Below, in pieces: positions 6,539 through 11,529 of a stretch of DNA of 11,529 nt. The notes under the pieces are model-generated. The model did no database searches, was not told the DNA's origin, and saw only the letters and a program-made list of their open reading frames with translations. Within the stretch, counting starts at the first letter, position 1; each line of letters opens with the position of its first letter. Location: contig JAUWLY010000056.1 in NCBI GenBank assembly GCA_030613445.1, positions 1 through 11,529 of the forward strand, written 5' to 3'. This DNA comes from Candidatus Stahliibacteriota bacterium. GTDB taxonomy: Bacteria > Hydrothermota > Tepidihabitantia > SM23-42. The position numbers and the translations under genes are program-made.

Positions 6539-6564
6539 ATGTAGAACGTAGAGATTTGACCCCA
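6539..6564. repeat. Right inverted repeat of the RAYT element
   Basis: The 26-bp arm is the reverse complement of 5497-5522 at 25 of 26 positions and ends in TTTGACCCCA. It directly precedes the tandem 23-bp duplication and lies 39 bp upstream of the transposase start. Confidence 0.85.
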
Positions 6565-6604
6565 TTACCTACCGAGATTTGACCCCATTACCTACCTACC
6601 TACC
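6551..6604. repeat. Tandem 23-bp duplication of the element end plus TACC microsatellite
   Basis: Two identical 23-bp units (6551-6573 and 6574-6596) begin GAGATTTGACCCCATTACC. The first overlaps the right inverted repeat. They run into four copies of TACC (6589-6604). This shows that the right end was duplicated, by slippage or by a partial second element end. Confidence 0.85.
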
Positions 6605-6620
6605 TGTATTTCTAACGGGG

Positions 6621-6648
6621 TTGACATCCATATCCAATAACTTATAAT
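6621..6648 (+). promoter_or_regulatory. Consensus promoter of the DUF4159 operon, probably leaderless
   Basis: TTGACA (6621-6626) and TATAAT (6643-6648) are both perfect, with a 16-bp spacer. The -10 box ends 6 nt (TATACA) before the ATG at 6655, placing the expected start of transcription at the initiation codon. There is no room for a Shine-Dalgarno in such an mRNA. Confidence 0.85.
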
Positions 6649-6654
6649 TATACA

Positions 6655-7287
6655 ATGCATATTTTGATGTTGATAATAACGCTCTTTGCGCAGTATGATT
6701 TCACAATTGCCCGTCTCAAATATTCAGGTGGCGGTGACTGGTATTCAGACCCCTCGTCTTTGCCGAACTTACTCGAGGCGATAAATGGAAGAACGACGAT
6801 TCGGGCTGCGCCCCGCGAGGAAAACGTGGAGATCACTGACCCTGAATTGTTCCAGTATCCATATCTATATATGACCGGTCACGGCAGAGTCCGTTTTTCA
6901 GATGAAGACGTTAAAATCTTAAGGAACTATTTTGCTGCCGGCGGATTTCTCCACGCTGACGATAATTATGGCATGGATTCTACCTTCCGAAAAGAAATAG
7001 AAAAGGTTTTTCCTGATTCGCCGCTTATTGAATTACCCTTTGACCATGATATATATCATTCTTTTTATGAATTCCCTAATGGTTTACCAAAGATTCATGA
7101 ACACGATGGTAAACCTCCTCAAGGTTTTGGTATATTCTACGATGATCGACTCGTTGTCTTCTACACTTATGAAAGTGATTTAGGCGATGGCTGGGAAGAG
7201 CCTGATGTGCACAATGATCCACCAGAAAAAAGGGAAGACGCCATCAAGATGGGAATCAATATTATAGTCTATAGCTTAACCCACTGA
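6655..7287 (+). CDS. DUF4159 domain protein
   Basis: This 210-residue protein is essentially a single DUF4159 domain after a very short hydrophobic start (MHILMLIITLFAQ) that may act as a minimal signal peptide. Recognisable family segments are FTIARLKYSGGGDWYSDPSS, PYLYMTGHGRVRFSDEDVK (about 70-88), LRNYFAAGGFLHADD (about 89-103), and GFGIFYDDRLVVFYTYESD near residues 155-173. The family has a glutamine-amidotransferase/flavodoxin-like fold and is often found beside MoxR, DUF58 and Bat-type genes, but its biochemical role is not known. The start is supported by the promoter 6 nt upstream. The stop is 6 nt before the next gene, so it heads a three-gene operon. Confidence 0.9.
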   Translation: MHILMLIITLFAQYDFTIARLKYSGGGDWYSDPSSLPNLLEAINGRTTIRAAPREENVEITDPELFQYPYLYMTGHGRVRFSDEDVKILRNYFAAGGFLHADDNYGMDSTFRKEIEKVFPDSPLIELPFDHDIYHSFYEFPNGLPKIHEHDGKPPQGFGIFYDDRLVVFYTYESDLGDGWEEPDVHNDPPEKREDAIKMGINIIVYSLTH

Positions 7288-7293
7288 GTACAA

Positions 7294-10200
7294 ATGTTAG
7301 ATATTAATCTAATCTTAAATAAAGTAAAAAAGTTTGCAGGCCGTCAGCAGCTCATTGACTCAACCACTTTACTGTTTTTCACATTAGGCACAACGATAAT
7401 ATCGATTTCAGTCGCACTGCTTCTTCTCAAATCGCCGCTTTTTGGCATTATCGGTCTTATCCCGCTGTTCTTTTATCGACCGGTTTCCCTTATCAAACGA
7501 GCAAAAATCCTCGAGGATAAAATCGGCTTAAAAGGTGAGCTTGTAAATAGTATTCAACTGTCATTTATTAAAGAAGACAATAAAGAGAGATATTCACCTG
7601 AACTAATAAACGCCTATATTTCAGACGCAACCGGGAAAATAAAGGCAATCGATTTCAGAAAATACATATCGTATATAACGATGTACTCTGGTCTGCGATT
7701 CCTGTTGATCGCTATTATTTTCGCCTTGTTTCACCCGGCAATTTATCCTGGACACTTCTGGTATGCCCTTAATCATGATATATTCTACACTGTGGAACCC
7801 GGGCATACAGCACTTCTCAAAGGTTCTACAGTTGAGGTAAAACTATCCCTCGATGGTGTATATTTGCCAAAAAACGCAAGGCTCGTGCTTACTGAAAATC
7901 AAAGAGTGACCGAGAAGACACTCACCGTACAAGATGGTCTTGCGCAAGAAAATATCAAGTTGGAAGAATCAGTGGCTTATCATTTTGCTTTCCTTGAGCA
8001 TACGACTGAACAATATTTCCTAAAAAAAATGGAACCGATATACATTGAGGAACTAACTTTTCTTCTCAAATATCCAGTTTACACAAAACTCAAAGACGAC
8101 GTCAAAACTGGTCGGCAACTGATCGTTCCGGAAGGAACCAGAGTGATCATGAAAGGAAAAACATCACAACCCCTGGTTTCGGGCAGACTAGTTTTGAACG
8201 ACACAATCGAACTAAAGTGCGAAGACAAGACCTTTCACGCAGAGTTTAAGGTCAAAGAAAGTGGCACAGCTTTCCTGTACCTTAAATCAACAACCGAGAC
8301 AAAAGAACAGATAGTCATATACGCGGTGCCTGATTTGCCACCACTTGTCGACATCTTCTACCCGGGCTTCAATATACCGCTACCCCATGACATGCAGATC
8401 GGTATCAGTATCAGGTGTAGTGATGACTATGGTTTAGCAAAAGCATTGTTTCATTACACCTTTGAAAACAAATATAAAAAAACACTCGCTATAAAACATG
8501 GCGCACTCGAAGATACCGTGTATTTTGTATGGGATATGTCAGACCTTGGTATGCTCCCCGGTGATGAAGTTTCATATTTTGCAGAAATTATCGACAATGC
8601 CGGCAAGGTGAGCAAAAGCGAGATGTACTATATCTACTTCCCTACCATGGAAGAGATTTATGAAGAAATAGACAGAAAAGAAGAACTGGTACAAAGAGAG
8701 CTCGAGGACCTCCAAATAGAACACGCTGATGAAATGGACGAAATCTCAAGGTTCCACGATAAGATAATGAAAGAACGGGAACTTCTCTGGGCGGATCAGG
8801 AAAAATTGCGCAACGCGATTTCCAAAGAACGGAAAATCCTTGAAAAGATTGATGCATGGCAGACTGAATTCGAAAAGACCATTGAGAAACTGAACCAGGG
8901 CATACTCCTTGACCAGGAATCAATTGAGCATCTCCAGGAAATCGCAAGGATATTGCAGGAAATTGCGCCCGATGAATTACGCAAGGCTTTGGAGAATCTA
9001 CAGACTGCGTTGAACAAAGGACCGCGGGATATCCAAATGGCGCTTGAAGATTTGAAAAAGAGACAGGAAGAAATAGCAAAAGCCATTGAAAGAACTCTGG
9101 AGATCCTAAAGAGATTTCAGCAAGAAGAAAAACTGAAAGAGCTTGCACAAATGGCTGACGAGCTTGCAGAACAGGCTGAGGAAATTGATCAAGCGCTCAA
9201 ACAAGAAGAGATTCAATCACTCCAGCAAGAAATTGACGATTTGAAGAAAGCTATTTCCGAACTCGGTAAAGAGCTGCAGGAACTTGCTGACGCTGAAGAT
9301 CTTGAGCAAAACATAAAACAAGCTCTGGAAGAACTCGCCCAGCAAACTCAGGACATGACCGGCGACATGTCCCCTTCACCCGGAGAAATGCAAAAAGGCT
9401 TAAAAATGATGGCTGCGGATCTGCAGAGCTTGTATGAGCAACTCACAAAAGGCCGATCAGCACAATTGAGAAAGAAACTTCTCGATGTCGTAAATCAACT
9501 GATCGACATCTCCAAAGCTGAAGAGCAGCTTGCTCAGGATAAGACATTTGACATAGCGCAACAAAACCAGATCATCAATGCCACTAAAGCTGTGGCTGAA
9601 AGTCTTTATGCCCAACAGGTCAAGAGTCTTCACATTACGCCGAGTATGGGTAAGAACCTTGCCAAAGCGATCAAGCATATGGAGAGATCCAAGCAGGCAA
9701 AAACACATATGCAGAACAGCCAGGAGGCAATGAAGCAAATCAACCTCGTCTGTTTTGAAATGCTCAAAAAACTTGAACAAGGGGCTGAAGGTGGTTCATC
9801 AACTGGCATGGATAATTTTTTACAGGCGCTCTCAAAGCTATCACAAGGACAGATGTCTCTGAGCCAATCGATGTCTGGTTTCTTCCCTATCCCAGTCAGC
9901 GGGTTGACGTCCGGTCAAAAGGCGCAGATTCAAAGGCTTGCCGGCAAACAGCGCGCCCTGCGTCAAGCACTGGAATCGTTACGCCGTGATGTAGGACCGA
10001 ACCAACATCAAGGTATGCTCGACCGGGTGATCGAAGAAATGAAACAAACAGAGGAAGATCTATACCAATATAAACTTGACCGTGAGCTTATCGAACGCCA
10101 AAAAAAAATAATATCAAGACTCCTTGATGCACAGAAATCGATCCGCAAGGAAGATTATGAAAAGAAGCGCAAAAGCAAACCCGGTGAGGAATTCCTCGTC

Positions 10201-10344
10201 AGAGAAAATCCTGATGCCCTACCTGCAGAACTCGGCAAAGACCATCTGCGCGAGCTAATCCAAAAAGCCCTGCGCGAATCATACCCCAGCGAATACGAAT
10301 TGTACATAAGAGAGTATTTCAGGAAACTGCTTGAGGACCGATGA
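7294..10344 (+). CDS. DUF4175-like large membrane protein with extended coiled coil
   Basis: This 1016-residue protein has two N-terminal hydrophobic segments (about residues 27-65 and 130-150). Between and after them is a mainly beta region to about 448, including CSDDYGLAKALFHY and GDEVSYFAEIIDNAGKVS, segments typical of DUF4175-type proteins. From about residue 450 a long Glu/Gln/Lys/Leu-rich coiled coil runs to about 688 (IEHLQEIARILQEIAPDELR and similar heptads). A short linker follows (GDMSPSPGE), then further helices and a conserved-looking tail ending YPSEYELYIREYFRKLLEDR. It should be anchored in the inner membrane with the large part outside. No Shine-Dalgarno is evident before the ATG; translation may be coupled to the upstream gene 6 nt away. 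It overlaps the next gene by 4 bp. The function is unknown; the DUF4159 partnership suggests an envelope role. Confidence 0.85.
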   Translation: MLDINLILNKVKKFAGRQQLIDSTTLLFFTLGTTIISISVALLLLKSPLFGIIGLIPLFFYRPVSLIKRAKILEDKIGLKGELVNSIQLSFIKEDNKERYSPELINAYISDATGKIKAIDFRKYISYITMYSGLRFLLIAIIFALFHPAIYPGHFWYALNHDIFYTVEPGHTALLKGSTVEVKLSLDGVYLPKNARLVLTENQRVTEKTLTVQDGLAQENIKLEESVAYHFAFLEHTTEQYFLKKMEPIYIEELTFLLKYPVYTKLKDDVKTGRQLIVPEGTRVIMKGKTSQPLVSGRLVLNDTIELKCEDKTFHAEFKVKESGTAFLYLKSTTETKEQIVIYAVPDLPPLVDIFYPGFNIPLPHDMQIGISIRCSDDYGLAKALFHYTFENKYKKTLAIKHGALEDTVYFVWDMSDLGMLPGDEVSYFAEIIDNAGKVSKSEMYYIYFPTMEEIYEEIDRKEELVQRELEDLQIEHADEMDEISRFHDKIMKERELLWADQEKLRNAISKERKILEKIDAWQTEFEKTIEKLNQGILLDQESIEHLQEIARILQEIAPDELRKALENLQTALNKGPRDIQMALEDLKKRQEEIAKAIERTLEILKRFQQEEKLKELAQMADELAEQAEEIDQALKQEEIQSLQQEIDDLKKAISELGKELQELADAEDLEQNIKQALEELAQQTQDMTGDMSPSPGEMQKGLKMMAADLQSLYEQLTKGRSAQLRKKLLDVVNQLIDISKAEEQLAQDKTFDIAQQNQIINATKAVAESLYAQQVKSLHITPSMGKNLAKAIKHMERSKQAKTHMQNSQEAMKQINLVCFEMLKKLEQGAEGGSSTGMDNFLQALSKLSQGQMSLSQSMSGFFPIPVSGLTSGQKAQIQRLAGKQRALRQALESLRRDVGPNQHQGMLDRVIEEMKQTEEDLYQYKLDRELIERQKKIISRLLDAQKSIRKEDYEKKRKSKPGEEFLVRENPDALPAELGKDHLRELIQKALRESYPSEYELYIREYFRKLLEDR

Positions 10345-11054
10345 TATTACTATTTTTCTTTTTCAACCTTGAACTAAGCAACAAGATTGATACTCTGAAA
10401 AGTATTGTAGATAAAAACCCCAAGTTATCAATCATTACTGAACTCAATATGTGTTATTTCATGGCTGGTCAGGATAGCTTGGGTATTGAGCTAATAAAAA
10501 AATACTACGACCTTCTAGGCGCCTATGAGAATGCTGCGCTCAGACTGCAACTGGCTGATGATTATCTCTATACTGGTGACATCCTTGAGGCACGCGACGT
10601 ATATCTGAAATTAGTCAGCCGTTACCCCGGTTCAGTGTTTGCCAACGACGCTCTTGAAAAACTCTACATGATTGAAAGTGCCCGCTTAGATACGACAACT
10701 TTCAAATCCTTGGGCTATTCAATTTTTCTCTATAAGAGCAGTCAATTCGATGCAGCAAAAGACAGCCTAAAAAATCTCGTAAAGACCAGGTTAGGAGATT
10801 ATGCACTCTACTTTCTTGCCCTAACCTTTATCAAACAAGAAAACCTTGGGCAAGCACTCGGTGCTCTTGACAATTTAACCACATCATTCCCAGATCACAA
10901 AATACACAATGCAGCCTTACTTCAGGCTGGTATATATATTGATTTAAATAAAGAAAAGGAAGCGCGCGCAATCCTGGAAGAACTCGTCGTACGTGAACCG
11001 ACATCAATTTATGCAGTCCGTGCACGCAGGATGTTAGAAAATAACTTCGAGTGA
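10341..11054 (+). CDS. Tetratricopeptide-repeat protein
   Basis: This 237-residue, largely helical protein has TPR-like units: ALRLQLADDYLYTGDILEAR and DVYLKLVSRYPGSVFANDAL around 70-110, then LGYSIFLYKSSQFDAAKDSL, DYALYFLALTFIKQENLGQA and AALLQAGIYIDLNKEKEARA with ILEELVVREP. The YPGS/FPDH turns match the YbgF/BamD-like type of TPR used in envelope scaffolds. The N-terminus (MILLFFFFNLELSNK) is a short hydrophobic leader without positive charge. The start overlaps the preceding stop as ATGA, and TGAGGA lies upstream, so translation is coupled. It is the last gene of the DUF4159 operon and is probably a scaffold partner of the large coiled-coil protein; this is inferred from position only. 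Confidence 0.85.
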   Translation: MILLFFFFNLELSNKIDTLKSIVDKNPKLSIITELNMCYFMAGQDSLGIELIKKYYDLLGAYENAALRLQLADDYLYTGDILEARDVYLKLVSRYPGSVFANDALEKLYMIESARLDTTTFKSLGYSIFLYKSSQFDAAKDSLKNLVKTRLGDYALYFLALTFIKQENLGQALGALDNLTTSFPDHKIHNAALLQAGIYIDLNKEKEARAILEELVVREPTSIYAVRARRMLENNFE

Positions 11055-11066
11055 CTTGGTTGGAGT

Positions 11067-11084
11067 AACAGCACTCGTGCTGTT
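11067..11084 (+). terminator. Hairpin AACAGCAC/GTGCTGTT after the TPR gene
   Basis: A perfect 8-bp stem with a minimal loop sits 13 nt after the operon's last stop, followed only by a short TTTT-containing run (11083-11086). It may terminate the operon, weakly, together with the hairpins that follow. Confidence 0.5.
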
Positions 11085-11085
11085 T

Positions 11086-11105
11086 TGACACCGCAAGCGG
11101 TGTCA
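11086..11105. repeat. Perfect palindrome TGACACCGC/GCGGTGTCA
   Basis: Two 9-bp arms with an AA centre directly abut the preceding hairpin. The sequence looks like a REP-type intergenic palindrome or a second termination stem. Confidence 0.75.
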
Positions 11106-11107
11106 CT

Positions 11108-11143
11108 CCTCAGGCGGTCAATGACAATCCGCCTGAGGCGGAT
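11108..11143. repeat. Overlapping, mutually exclusive palindromes
   Basis: CCTCAGGCGG (11108-11117) pairs perfectly with CCGCCTGAGG (11129-11138) around an 11-nt loop. The same right arm is also part of ATCCGCCT-G-AGGCGGAT (11127-11143). Only one of the two hairpins can form at a time. The sequence between 11144 and 11237 shows no gene, promoter or structure that I can support. Confidence 0.7.
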
Positions 11144-11237
11144 GCGGTCGTATTCTAAATGCTATTCTTTTGTGGAGATGTTCGTATCATCCCTTCAAAT
11201 TCTTGTTTTATATGATATGTTGTGCACCAGCCGCAGG

Positions 11238-11529
11238 TTAATCCATATGTCCAAGCATCTTGCTTGCCATATCATAGATGTCCTCAGGTCCTTCAACTTT
11301 AAAAATCTGCATGCCTATTTCCTGAGCCGGCTGTAGATCAACATCATAGCGATCACCCACATACAAACAGGCTTTGGGTTCGATACCTAACTCGGTTGCG
11401 GCTCTTTTAAAAAATTCAAGGTCCGGTTTCAGGATCTCAAAGCTATTAAAGGTGAATACTCTATCAAATAAACCATCCAATTCAAGGGCTTCAATGACCC
11501 GCTCAGTCTGTATTCTGTTATTATTGGTC
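11238..11529 (-). CDS. HAD-superfamily hydrolase (5' end outside the window)
   Basis: The frame runs leftward from the window edge and gives about 96 C-terminal residues of a HAD-like phosphatase. TNNNRIQTERVIEALEL corresponds to motif II with its Thr/Ser followed by Asn residues. VFTFNSFEILKPDLEFF carries the motif III lysine. CLYVGDRYDVDLQPAQEIGM is motif IV with the acidic metal ligands. The nucleophile motif I (DxD) and cap domain lie beyond the window. The class fits phosphoglycolate phosphatase- or YjjG-like enzymes, but the substrate cannot be told. A TTG inside the frame at 11480 is not the start, because the homologous sequence continues through it. The gene converges on the DUF4159 operon. 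Confidence 0.9.
   Translation of the reverse strand, partial: TNNNRIQTERVIEALELDGLFDRVFTFNSFEILKPDLEFFKRAATELGIEPKACLYVGDRYDVDLQPAQEIGMQIFKVEGPEDIYDMASKMLGHMD

Larger units (their letters stand above)
5497..6564 (-). mobile_element. RAYT element bounded by 26-bp inverted repeats
   Basis: The segment of about 1.07 kb holds a single REP-associated tyrosine transposase gene. It is bounded by 26-bp inverted repeats at 5497-5522 and 6539-6564 that match at 25 of 26 positions. The left copy begins TGGGGTCAAATCTCTAC and contains TCTACAT twice in tandem. The left repeat includes the stop codon of the transposase gene, and the gene's promoter sits just inside the right repeat. The element occupies the intergenic space between the leftward secreted-protein gene and the rightward DUF4159 operon. 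No target-site duplication is evident, as expected for HUH-type transposition. Confidence 0.8.

Noticed and set aside
8642..9148. Long antisense open frame opposite the coiled-coil region.
   Set aside because: It is a shadow of the biased Glu/Lys/Leu codons on the plus strand, has no recognisable domain, and has no promoter or ribosome site.
11085..11336. Plus-strand frame through the hairpin block.
   Set aside because: It runs through palindromes and then antisense to the HAD hydrolase gene, with no family similarity.

Overview
The window looks like bacterial chromosome of moderate to low GC. The lineage is probably an uncultured member of the FCB (Fibrobacterota-Chlorobiota-Bacteroidota) neighbourhood, such as WOR-3/Stahlbacteria. 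This is inference from the gene mix: a secreted protein with a type IX-like C-terminal sorting domain, a DUF4159 plus DUF4175-like pair, very short signal peptides, strong TTGACA/TATAAT promoters and apparently leaderless genes. No rRNA or other phylogenetic marker is present, so the assignment is tentative.

Layout. Positions 1-3755 hold one rightward gene string: the tail of an unknown gene, a FecR-domain secreted protein, and a BtuF/BtuC/BtuD-like importer for cobalamin or iron-siderophore. The importer is split between permease and ATPase by about 300 bp of repeats: a 59-bp double-hairpin element, five 27-bp tandem units, and a second inverted-repeat element. A YjbQ-family gene ends the string and meets a strong bidirectional terminator (4223-4265). 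From 4275 to 5423, leftward, lies a secreted protein with its own consensus promoter. From 5497 to 6564 lies a REP-associated tyrosine transposase (RAYT) element bounded by 26-bp inverted repeats. It sits in the space between the leftward secreted-protein gene and a rightward DUF4159 operon. That operon (6655-11054) encodes a DUF4159 protein, a 1016-residue DUF4175-like membrane coiled-coil protein and a tetratricopeptide protein. It ends in a dense block of hairpins (11067-11143), beyond which a leftward HAD-family phosphatase gene runs off the window.

How the genes fit together. The importer genes plausibly form one functional uptake system despite the repeats between them. The DUF4159/DUF4175/TPR set is tightly spaced and is probably one envelope-associated module of unknown function. 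The most striking signals are regulatory and mobile. Three promoters share the same TTGACA-16 bp-TATAAT-like geometry, and in two of them the -10 box ends exactly 6 nt before the ATG, which predicts leaderless mRNAs. The RAYT carries a HUH nuclease domain and a C-terminal helix-turn-helix resembling DnaA domain IV; a solitary REP-like hairpin sharing its TGACCCCAT core lies 1.3 kb away.
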